This document shows, one piece after another, positions 6,026-12,069 of a DNA stretch of 12,069 nucleotides; positions within the stretch are counted from its first letter, which is position 1; the number at the start of each line of letters is the position of its first letter. The position numbers were made by a program, and so were the translations under genes. The stretch lies in assembly GCA_900768695.1 (NCBI GenBank), contig CAAGDY010000417.1, positions 1 to 12,069 on the forward strand. The letters run 5' to 3'. The DNA comes from an uncultured Anaerovibrio sp. GTDB lineage: Bacteria > Bacillota > Negativicutes > Selenomonadales > Selenomonadaceae. Below the pieces are notes generated by a model, which did no database searches, was not told the DNA's origin, and saw nothing but the letters and a program-made list of their open reading frames with translations.

Positions 6026-6030
6026 CATTT

Positions 6031-6047
6031 ATTCGTATATTACGAAT
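6031..6047. promoter_or_regulatory. Perfect dyad just upstream of the R-M promoter
   Basis: ATTCGTA (6031-6037) and TACGAAT (6041-6047) form a perfect 7-bp inverted repeat around TAT, 5 bp upstream of the -35 box. Position and symmetry suit a dimeric regulator. No controller protein gene is present in the unit, so the binder is unknown. Confidence 0.5.
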
Positions 6048-6102
6048 CAGGCCTCAATCATTCTGTTCTTGTTATTAAAAAGAAGTACAAACAACAACTA
6101 CG

Positions 6103-6136
6103 AAAAATGCCATGCCGCCCTAAGAGCAACATGGCA
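6103..6136 (-). terminator. Terminator of the ansA-ilvA transcript
   Basis: On the minus strand TGCCATGTTGCTC pairs with GGGCGGCATGGCA (13 bp including G-T pairs) around a TTA loop, followed by TTTTT (complement of 6103-6107). It lies 13 nt beyond the ilvA stop codon and separates ilvA from the R-M promoter. Confidence 0.8.
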
Positions 6137-6149
6137 ATATCAACATATA

Positions 6150-7403
6150 TCAATATATCTTGTCAATGACAAAGCCTGCGTTTTCCAGCGCCCTGATGAT
6201 GCGCTGAACATGCTCATGCCCGTGGGTTTCCACCGTTACATCCAGTGCCACCTTCTTGAAGCTGTCCGTCACCTTGGACTGATTGTGGTCCAGCTTGATA
6301 ACATTGGCGTTCTCATCTGCCAGAATCTGGGAAACCTTCAGGAGCTGGCCCGGCTTGTCAGGCAACTGTACCGAGAAGCAGAACACCCTGCCGCGGGCAA
6401 TCAGCGCCTTGTCAATCAGGGCGGAAATCGTGGAGATATCAATATTGCCGCCGCTGACGATAGCCGCCACCTTCTTGCCCTTGAAAGGCAGCTTGTTCAG
6501 GGCGGCAAGGCTCAGGGCACCGGCCCCCTCCGCAATCAGCTTGTGCTTTTCAATCAGGGAAAGCAGGGCTGACATGATTTCCATCTCGGATACAGTAATA
6601 ATCTGGTCAAGGTACTTTTTGCAGAAGGCATAAGTCAGATCACCAGGGGTCTTTACCGCACAGCCATCTGCCACGGTGTCCACCATCGGCAGGGTTGCCA
6701 CACTGCCCTGCATGAAGGAGGTTTCCATGCAGGCCGCCCCCTCCGGCTCCACGCCAATAACCTTTACATGCGGGTTGACTGACTTGGTGGCAAGAGCCAC
6801 ACCGCTGGCAAAGCCGCCGCCGCCAATCGGCACCAGAATAGCATCCACATCCTTCAGCTCATCAATGATTTCCAGTGCCGTGGTTCCCTGACCTGCCAGC
6901 ACCTTCTGGTCATTAAACGGATGAATGTAGACATAGCCCTTTTTCTTCTGCAGTTCCATGGATTTGGCGCAGGCATCATCAAAGCTGTCGCCATACAGCA
7001 CCACCTCGGCACCGTAGGCGCGGGTTGCCTCAACCTTCAGGATAGGCGTGGTGGCAGGCATGCAGATGATAGCCTTGCACCCCAGGCGCTGGGCCGCAAA
7101 GGCCACGCCCTGGGCATGGTTTCCGGCAGAGGCGGTAATGACGCCCCTTTTGCGCTCCTCTTCCGAAAGCTGGCTTATCTTGTTGTACGCACCGCGCAGC
7201 TTGAAGGAGCCTGTATTCTGCAGGTTCTCCGGCTTCAGGTAAACGCTGTTGCCGCACAAATCAGAAAAATAAGGGCTTTCAATCAGGCGGGTCTTTCTCA
7301 CTACCCCGTCCAGCTGCTTTGCGGCCTGATAAACATCCGCAATAGATGTATTTTCCAGAACCTCCTCTATGGTAGGTTCTGTTTTTTTTGCTTCCTCTGC
7401 CAT
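6150..7403 (-). CDS. ilvA: Threonine ammonia-lyase (threonine dehydratase) with ACT domain
   Basis: This PLP enzyme converts L-threonine to 2-oxobutyrate and ammonia in the cytoplasm. The 417-residue product has the single-ACT layout, longer than the 329-residue E. coli TdcB. The PLP lysine is K68 in NTGSFKLRGA. The substrate loop SAGNHAQG is at 92-99, the phosphate-binding PIGGGG at 192-197 and SGGN at 317-320. Residues about 341-417 form an ACT-like regulatory domain (VQLPDKPGQLLKVSQIL...). It can serve isoleucine synthesis or threonine fermentation; the neighbouring asparaginase and the absence of other ilv genes favour a degradative or dual role. The ATG at 7403 has AGGAGG 8 nt upstream. 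It follows ansA by 59 nt and is probably co-transcribed, ending at the terminator at 6103-6136. Confidence 0.97.
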   Translation of the reverse strand: MAEEAKKTEPTIEEVLENTSIADVYQAAKQLDGVVRKTRLIESPYFSDLCGNSVYLKPENLQNTGSFKLRGAYNKISQLSEEERKRGVITASAGNHAQGVAFAAQRLGCKAIICMPATTPILKVEATRAYGAEVVLYGDSFDDACAKSMELQKKKGYVYIHPFNDQKVLAGQGTTALEIIDELKDVDAILVPIGGGGFASGVALATKSVNPHVKVIGVEPEGAACMETSFMQGSVATLPMVDTVADGCAVKTPGDLTYAFCKKYLDQIITVSEMEIMSALLSLIEKHKLIAEGAGALSLAALNKLPFKGKKVAAIVSGGNIDISTISALIDKALIARGRVFCFSVQLPDKPGQLLKVSQILADENANVIKLDHNQSKVTDSFKKVALDVTVETHGHEHVQRIIRALENAGFVIDKIY

Positions 7404-7425
7404 GAAAACGGCCTCCTCATAAAAT

Positions 7426-7460
7426 CTATTCTCAAAATAGCTGTGTTCTTAATAGAATAG
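7426..7460 (-). repeat. Inverted repeat in the ansA-ilvA gap
   Basis: CTATTCT (7426-7432) and AGAATAG (7454-7460) form a 7-bp dyad. A competing 5-bp stem can form between 7426-7430 and 7436-7440. Both lie between the ansA stop and the ilvA ribosome site. Stability would be modest because the arms are A+T-rich. Confidence 0.35.
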
Positions 7461-7462
7461 CA

Positions 7463-8431
7463 CTAGGAGCCGCTTCTGTCAAATCCCCTGCCCTCGCCCA
7501 ATGCCAGCATCAGCCTTGCGGCCAGAGCCTCCACCGTGGCAGAGCCGCCGGAAATCACCCCGTGCTGCATGGCCCTGACCCCGACCTCATAGGTGTCCAG
7601 ATGGGCGCCATCGTAGACGCACTGGGTCGTGCAGACCAGCACCACGCCTTTCTGCACGGCATAATCAATCACTGGCAGCAGACTGAGAGGGGATTCATCA
7701 GTAGGAACGCCACCGGCGCCAAAGGACTCAATGATAATCCCCCGGTAACCCGCATCCACGGCCAGCCGCAGAAGCTCCGGGCTGGTGCCCGGCAGCAGTT
7801 TCAGCACCATCACCCTGTCATCCAGCTGCAGGCGGGGCGAAAACTCGCCGGAAGGCTGCTCCTCCGGCTGGTTCCAGCTGATACCGCCTGCCGCAGCATC
7901 AAACGCCCCCGCCTCCGGCCTGTTGATGCTGTAAAAGGCGTGAAAATCCTTGGAGCACATCTTCTTGGCGCTGTCACCGTGTATCACATGCCCGTCAAAG
8001 GCGAGGAACACGCCGCCCCTGCCGCTGACCGCCGCATGGAAGGCCGTCAGGAGATTTCCCCTGGCATCCGTGCCGGGATTTTCCATCGGCAGCTGGGAAC
8101 CCGTCAGCACCACCGGCTTTGCCGTATTTTCCAGCATATAGTAAAGCGCCGCCGCCGTATAAGCCATCGTATCGGTGCCATGGCTTATAACAAATCCGTC
8201 ATAATCAGCATACCTGTCCGCCACCGCCCCGGCGATTTTTTGCCAGTGAGCAGGCGTCAGGTTACTGCTGTCCAGCTGCATGAGCTGCACAAAATCGATG
8301 CTGCAGAGCTTCCCCAGCTCCGGCACGGAATCTATCAGCCCCTCCACCCCCATGGAGGGCATCAGCCCGTTGCCGCTGTCCGAGCTGGCAATAGTTCCTC
8401 CCGTGGCAATAAAGCAAATATTTTTTTTCAT
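7463..8431 (-). CDS. ansA: L-asparaginase, type I (cytoplasmic)
   Basis: It hydrolyses L-asparagine to aspartate and ammonia. The 322-residue protein has no signal peptide (start MKKNICFIATGGTIAS), which points to the cytoplasmic, low-affinity type I form. The nucleophile loop TGGTIAS covers 10-16 with T13 as catalytic Thr. The second signature ISHGTDTMAYTA (82-93) gives the T86-D87 pair, and K157 (AKKMCSKD) fits the conserved lysine. VVLTGSQLPM (107-116) and TDARGNL also match the family. The ATG at 8431 has CGGAGG 5 nt upstream. A Rho-independent terminator (8445-8474) ends 2 nt before that ribosome site and the previous gene stops at 8487, so no promoter fits between: expression must come through the terminator or from inside the upstream gene. 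ilvA follows after 59 nt. Confidence 0.95.
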   Translation of the reverse strand: MKKNICFIATGGTIASSDSGNGLMPSMGVEGLIDSVPELGKLCSIDFVQLMQLDSSNLTPAHWQKIAGAVADRYADYDGFVISHGTDTMAYTAAALYYMLENTAKPVVLTGSQLPMENPGTDARGNLLTAFHAAVSGRGGVFLAFDGHVIHGDSAKKMCSKDFHAFYSINRPEAGAFDAAAGGISWNQPEEQPSGEFSPRLQLDDRVMVLKLLPGTSPELLRLAVDAGYRGIIIESFGAGGVPTDESPLSLLPVIDYAVQKGVVLVCTTQCVYDGAHLDTYEVGVRAMQHGVISGGSATVEALAARLMLALGEGRGFDRSGS

Positions 8432-8444
8432 GCAAACCTCCGAT

Positions 8445-8474
8445 AAAAAAAGGCCGCCCGCAAAGACAGCCTTT
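8445..8474 (-). terminator. Terminator or attenuator between the chemoreceptor gene and ansA
   Basis: On the minus strand AAAGGCTGTC (8474-8465) pairs with GGCGGCCTTT (8458-8449), 10 bp with two G-T pairs, around a TTTGCG loop, followed by four more T (8448-8445). It begins 12 nt after the chemoreceptor stop and its T-run ends 2 nt before the ansA Shine-Dalgarno (8442-8437). Confidence 0.82.
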
Positions 8475-8486
8475 AAAAAACAACCC

Positions 8487-9500
8487 TTATTTATTATTTG
8501 CCAGCTCCACCAGCTTGCCGGCAGTCTCAGAAAGCTTCATCAGCTCCTGAGCAACCTCGGCAATAGCGGCGGTCTGCTGACCCACAATCTCCGACGTAGC
8601 CTCACCCTTGGAAACGGTTTCGTTGACGGACTCGCCGATCTGGTCGGTAAACTCCTGAATCTTGTCAACGGTTTCCCGGGAACTGTCCGCCAGCTTGCCG
8701 ATTTCCTCGGAAACAACAGCAAAGCCTGCACCGGCCGTACCTGCACGAGCCGCCTCAATGGAGGCATTCAGGCCCAAAAGGCGCGTCTGCTTCGCAATAT
8801 CGCGAATCAGGCTGGTAAACTCGTTAATCTTGCTGGAGATTGCGCTTACATTCTCAATCTCCTTGTTCAGCCCCTTCTGGTTCTCGTTTACATCGTTGGC
8901 AGAAGCCGCCAGCTCCTCCATAGCGGCGGAAACATGCATAGCAGTCTCATTGATAGACTCGGCCATTTTCCTGAGCTGAAACTGATAATGCCCCATACGG
9001 GAGAAGGCGCTTGCCATCATGAACAATACCTCGGCTGAATACTCCAGGCGTTCCCTCGGCATAATCTGAATCTTGCGCACGGCCTCCACGTACTTCTCCG
9101 GATCTGCGCCAATCTCCTTGGCGTAGGCGCGGAACTTATCCTCGTCAGGCGGTGCGGTCAGAATCTGTCCGCCGAGAATAGAGCCAATCTGCTTGCCGTC
9201 AACGATAATCGGCGCACCAAAATCGTACAATCCCGCATGGCACTCGTACAAGGTAGGGCGTCCGGTGCGTGCGGCAGTCTCACCGCCGTTCTTGTCACAC
9301 TGCTCGCAGCGACGGCACCCCTCCGTCGTACCACGGGTATACTTCATGCAGAACTCAGACCAGTCAGTAGGACGGGTAATCGGCTTGCCGTCAGCATCTA
9401 CGGTGACGGCAGTCATGCCTACCGCCCTCGCAAAATTGTCCTGGAACTTCTGCAGGAAATCCATATCAAATACATCTTGTACACGAATATCTTCTGCCAC
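8487..9500 (-). CDS. Soluble chemoreceptor: PocR sensory domain plus MCP signalling domain
   Basis: This 337-residue protein should signal to CheA/CheW from the cytoplasm; no membrane segment or HAMP domain is present. Residues about 8-165 form a PocR-type ligand domain with the family's Cys cluster (C51, C62, C65, C68, C87 in YECHAGLYDF) and GGQILTAPP. Residues about 175-335 are a short MCP signalling coiled coil. Its hairpin tip is easily read: IRDIAKQTRLLGLNASIEAA (232-251), then RAGTAGAGFAVVSEEIGKLA. PocR domains bind small metabolites, and the Cys cluster may hold a metal. The ligand here is unknown; asparagine, threonine or their products are plausible given the next two genes. The start is GTG at 9500, with GGGAGAGG about 9 nt upstream. 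It has its own promoter (9571-9599) and a terminator at 8445-8474. Confidence 0.93.
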   Translation of the reverse strand: MAEDIRVQDVFDMDFLQKFQDNFARAVGMTAVTVDADGKPITRPTDWSEFCMKYTRGTTEGCRRCEQCDKNGGETAARTGRPTLYECHAGLYDFGAPIIVDGKQIGSILGGQILTAPPDEDKFRAYAKEIGADPEKYVEAVRKIQIMPRERLEYSAEVLFMMASAFSRMGHYQFQLRKMAESINETAMHVSAAMEELAASANDVNENQKGLNKEIENVSAISSKINEFTSLIRDIAKQTRLLGLNASIEAARAGTAGAGFAVVSEEIGKLADSSRETVDKIQEFTDQIGESVNETVSKGEATSEIVGQQTAAIAEVAQELMKLSETAGKLVELANNK

Positions 9501-9570
9501 AGTAACACACCTCTCCCTAAATAATATCTAAGAAATATAAAAGATACCCCTATAGTCCGCTATACAATAT

Positions 9571-9599
9571 ATTATACTAGCAAATCACGCCTAAAACAA
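9571..9599 (-). promoter_or_regulatory. Sigma-A promoter of the PocR-MCP gene
   Basis: On the minus strand TTGTTT (9594-9599) and a perfect TATAAT (9571-9576) are 17 nt apart. The start point would be near 9564, with a leader of about 64 nt. The promoter begins 18 nt after the stop codon of the upstream radical SAM gene, and no clear terminator separates them. Confidence 0.75.
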
Positions 9600-9616
9600 T
9601 CCTAAATTTAATTTGT

Positions 9617-10543
9617 TTAAGGCAGGCCGGTACAATCCCAGTCCGGCACATAGGCAGCTTCCGCCGATGACCGCTCCTGCACGAAGCACTTCGTAAAGCC
9701 CAGCTCTGCCGCATGCTCCGTCACAGACTCATACTCAAAGGTCGTCAGACGCCGCCCAAGCTGTGGAAACTCCTTTGCCCGGTACATGGGTGTATACTGG
9801 CTCATCAGGCTGAGATAAATGCTATCGCCAAAGGCCGACCACAGCCAGTCCAGAAGCCGCATGCTATCCTTCCTGGCTCCCGGCAGGACCATGTGCCGCA
9901 CCAGCACGCCGCTAGTCATAATCCCCTCATCGTTCAGCACGGGACTGCCCGCCAGCTCCACCATCCTCCCGATGGCCCTTGAGGCAACCGCGAAATAATC
10001 CGCCGCCCCTGAACACATCTCTGCCAGGCCGCTGTCATAGTATTTCAGGTCCGGCAGAAAAATATCCACGCTGTCCTTCAGCAGATTCAAGGTTCCGATA
10101 TCTTCATACCCACTTGAATTATACACCACGGGCAATGAAAAACCCTCTTTTTTTGCCAAAAAAATTCCATTAATTATCTGCGGCACATAGTGGGTAGGCG
10201 TCACCAAATCCAGAACCGCCGCTCCTGCCGCCTGCTGACGAAGAAAAATCTCCCCCAGCTCCTCGTCAGTCACGGGCCTGCCCCTGTCATGCCGGCTTAT
10301 TTCATAATTCTGGCAAAATACACAGCGCAGGCTGCAGCCGGAAAAAAACACCGTCCCTGCTCCCACGGCTCCGGTCAGCACAGGCTCTTCCCAGGGATGC
10401 AGGCTCACCTTGGCCACCACAGCCCTGTCACCGCCACCGCATGCGCCCTTGCCATGCAGGCGGTCGGCGCCGCATTTTCTCGGGCACAGCTGGCAGGCTG
10501 ACAGCAGGCTGTCCCTCGCCTTCTTATCCAGCAGCATGCACAT
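9617..10543 (-). CDS. Radical SAM protein, PflX-like (pyruvate formate-lyase activating enzyme homologue)
   Basis: It binds a [4Fe-4S] cluster and cleaves S-adenosylmethionine to start radical chemistry. The cluster motif is FSGCSLRCVFCQNYEIS (CxxxCxxC, C72/C76/C79 counted from the GTG at 10549). An N-terminal group of four cysteines (C19, C22, C26, C37, in ACQLCPRKCGADR and GACGG) matches the COG1313/PflX branch. VTPTHYVPQI, YNSSGYE, DIFLPDLKYYD and LMSQYTPM are also typical. Length (about 308) is normal for the branch. The substrate is unknown; PflX proteins are not proven activators of formate lyase. The ATG at 10543 has GGAGGG 9 nt upstream; the GTG at 10549 is the alternative and would overlap the upstream stop codon (GTGA). 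Either way translation is coupled to the preceding membrane phosphotransferase gene. Confidence 0.92.
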   Translation of the reverse strand: MCMLLDKKARDSLLSACQLCPRKCGADRLHGKGACGGGDRAVVAKVSLHPWEEPVLTGAVGAGTVFFSGCSLRCVFCQNYEISRHDRGRPVTDEELGEIFLRQQAAGAAVLDLVTPTHYVPQIINGIFLAKKEGFSLPVVYNSSGYEDIGTLNLLKDSVDIFLPDLKYYDSGLAEMCSGAADYFAVASRAIGRMVELAGSPVLNDEGIMTSGVLVRHMVLPGARKDSMRLLDWLWSAFGDSIYLSLMSQYTPMYRAKEFPQLGRRLTTFEYESVTEHAAELGFTKCFVQERSSAEAAYVPDWDCTGLP

Positions 10544-10545
10544 CG

Positions 10546-12069
10546 TCACCGTCCCTCCAGCAGCCTCTCATCCAGCACCGGGCCGTACTTCGGCCGCCAC
10601 CAGGACACACTGCGCACCGTATCAATGTACTGCTGCAACGCCGCCTCGTTGATGCTCCTCCCCTGACTGCCCTCAATCTGCACCGGCTCCAAAGGTGCCC
10701 TGTCCGCCTCGCCGATAAAGTCCCTGGTAATCCAGAAGCCGTAGTTCACGCCCTGACGATTATCTCTGGAAAGGCTCCCCCCCACAGCATAATACTCAAA
10801 GCCCTTCGGCGCAATCAGCTCTATCAGAGTAGGGCCTATATCAATCTGACTGCCGGCGCTGTCAGGCAGCAGCGTCCCCTTGTGTACGCCCCGGCCGGTG
10901 ATGATAAAGGGAACCCCGTACCGCTCATACATGGACGGCAGCTTGTCAATGTTATACCTGTCCGCATGGTCGCCAACTATGGCAATCAGGCAGTCCGGAT
11001 ACCGTTCCTTCAGCGCGGCCACGAAGCGGGCCAGCTCCCGGTCCGCGTACCAGTAATGCCCCAGCTCCCGGAGCAGCCATTCATCCCCCCGCACAGCCTC
11101 CGGCAGTGCCTGACGAACCGCTTCCGCGGCAAAGCCCTTGCCCGCCACATCTACGCTGTAGGGAGAATGATTGGAGGCATTCATGATGACGTTAAAGCTG
11201 TCCGTATCCGGCCTGACCCCCTTCAGGACCTCCGCATACAGGTACTCATCATCACAGCCCCAGACGCTTCCCTCGGCCTCCTCCGGCATGTCGCCGCGGC
11301 CATAAAAATGGCGGAAGCCCTGCGCCCCGGTAAATGCACCGATGCGCTCCCAGCTGGCAGGCCCTGCATACCAGAAGGCCGTATCATACCCCAGCCGTTC
11401 CATCTGGGGCGCCAGTGCCGTTATATACGGCCCGGCAAAGGACTCCGGCATGGTGGTCAGGTACAGGTTGGCATCCGCCAGTCCCGTCACCACACCCGTC
11501 AGCGCCGAGATAGTGCTGGCGCCGTTGGGCAGCATGGTCGGGCAGTAATCACTGTCCTCCCCTGTAATCAGCTCCCGCATGCCATCCGCAATATGCAGTC
11601 GGGCATACTTGTCCAGCAGTGGCCAGTTGGCATAGCTTTCGGAAACAATCAAAAAAACCTGCCGCGGCCTTTCGATGACAGCACCGCCGGCACTCCGCCG
11701 CAGGTAGGTATCCAGGTTGTCACTATCCGCAGGCATCCCGGCCCTGGCCGCCGCCAGCAGTCTTATCTGCTCCGCCGTAAAATTCAGTCCGTTGCAGGCC
11801 AAAAGGCGGTTATTCATGCGATAACCGCGATAGACCGCCTGATAATCATCCAGAACAGCCTCGTTCATAAAGGCATCATTGGTGACACCAACATTTTCCC
11901 ATTCCAGGGCAGTTTCCCAGCCCCAGCTGCCGCCGAAGACCACCAGCCGCCCCAGCACGTAGAGCCCCGCCGCCAGGGCGAGCCTCCTGCACCAGACAGC
12001 AGAGCCTGCCTTCAGGTGACGGCCGCCGGCAAAGCCGCCTGACCTGTACTGCAGGCCTGTCACCCTGTC
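10546..12069 (-). CDS. LTA-synthase-like membrane phosphotransferase (alkaline phosphatase/sulfatase fold), 5' end outside the window
   Basis: The 3' part of a gene whose frame stays open to the window edge; about 507 codons are visible. Residues are counted from a GTG codon at 12063. A hydrophobic stretch (about 28-45) is probably the last of several N-terminal membrane helices. The extracellular catalytic domain then shows the LtaS-type set: FLIVSESYANWP with E142, PNGASTISALTG with T184 (or S183) as the likely phospho-acceptor, MNASNHSPYSV with H299, and IVGDHADRY with D365-H366. This pattern indicates Thr-based transfer of a glycerol-phosphate-type group to an envelope polymer, not sulfate-ester cleavage. 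The exact product is unknown, and could be a teichoic-acid-like polymer or a decorated envelope sugar. The stop codon lies 2 nt before the ATG of the radical SAM gene. Confidence 0.87.
   Translation of the reverse strand, partial: DRVTGLQYRSGGFAGGRHLKAGSAVWCRRLALAAGLYVLGRLVVFGGSWGWETALEWENVGVTNDAFMNEAVLDDYQAVYRGYRMNNRLLACNGLNFTAEQIRLLAAARAGMPADSDNLDTYLRRSAGGAVIERPRQVFLIVSESYANWPLLDKYARLHIADGMRELITGEDSDYCPTMLPNGASTISALTGVVTGLADANLYLTTMPESFAGPYITALAPQMERLGYDTAFWYAGPASWERIGAFTGAQGFRHFYGRGDMPEEAEGSVWGCDDEYLYAEVLKGVRPDTDSFNVIMNASNHSPYSVDVAGKGFAAEAVRQALPEAVRGDEWLLRELGHYWYADRELARFVAALKERYPDCLIAIVGDHADRYNIDKLPSMYERYGVPFIITGRGVHKGTLLPDSAGSQIDIGPTLIELIAPKGFEYYAVGGSLSRDNRQGVNYGFWITRDFIGEADRAPLEPVQIEGSQGRSINEAALQQYIDTVRSVSWWRPKYGPVLDERLLEGR

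Noticed and set aside
7562..8446. Plus-strand frame (294 codons) opposite ansA
   Set aside because: Composition is that of a reversed coding strand, and asparaginase motifs on the minus strand explain the region.
4152..8939. Counting ATGCAT sites as evidence for R-M avoidance
   Set aside because: I found two sites by eye (4152-4157 and 8934-8939) where about three are expected by chance in 12 kb. The window is too short to show avoidance.
10441..12042. Long plus-strand open frame (533 codons) opposite the phosphotransferase gene
   Set aside because: It lies antisense to a gene with clear LtaS-type motifs. The translation is His/Arg/Pro-rich without domains or ribosome site, which is typical of shadow frames in G+C-rich genes.
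9617..12069. Sulfatase plus anaerobic sulfatase-maturating radical SAM pair
   Set aside because: The phosphotransferase lacks the CxPSR or SxPSR formylglycine signature and has an LtaS-type Thr centre. The radical SAM protein is of the PflX type and lacks the SPASM cysteine pattern of maturases.

Overview
The window reads like the chromosome of an anaerobic or fermentative Bacillota. A Negativicutes lineage (Selenomonas/Mitsuokella-like) is my best guess and is inference only. It rests on strong GGAGG-type ribosome sites, sigma-A promoters with 17-nt spacers, Rho-independent terminators, a soluble PocR-type chemoreceptor, a PflX-type radical SAM protein and G+C-rich (about 57-67% in sampled lines) core genes. 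No rRNA, tRNA, CRISPR array, insertion sequence or phage gene is visible.

Layout. 1-1115: an exported NlpC/P60 cell-wall hydrolase gene (minus strand) flanked on both sides by DnaA-box sequences. There are two perfect TGTGGATAA boxes between the gene and its terminator, and six boxes in 95 bp upstream of its promoter. 1116-2273: a cupin-AraC regulator (minus strand) with its promoter. 2290-2618: a possible 60-residue membrane peptide gene (plus strand) with a strong ribosome site, a dyad in its leader and a terminator. 2619-2918: gene-poor, AT-rich spacer with small repeats. 2919-3854: a DeoR-family repressor (plus strand) with an excellent promoter, ending in a bidirectional terminator. 3894-6047: an A+T-rich (about 33-35% in sampled lines) two-gene type II restriction-modification unit on the minus strand. 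Its methyltransferase is very close to E. coli YhdJ, which methylates ATGCAT. 6103-8431: ansA then ilvA (minus strand), encoding L-asparaginase and threonine ammonia-lyase, which both release ammonia from amino acids. 8445-9599: a soluble PocR-MCP chemoreceptor with its own promoter; its terminator sits directly against the ribosome site of ansA. 9617-12069: a PflX-like radical SAM protein, translationally coupled to the 3' end of an LTA-synthase-like membrane phosphotransferase whose start lies outside the window.

How it fits together. The chemoreceptor, asparaginase and threonine deaminase may form one amino-acid sensing and degradation group, linked by read-through of an attenuator-like terminator. 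The R-M unit has base composition unlike its neighbours, is bounded by the terminators of its two neighbours, and is probably horizontally acquired. The most unusual non-coding signal is the DnaA-box concentration around the NlpC/P60 gene. It may be an origin, a DnaA titration or regulation locus, or part of an origin region continuing left of the window. However, most genes to its right run towards it, and the plus strand there is C-rich in the lines I sampled, which does not favour a simple oriC at this point.
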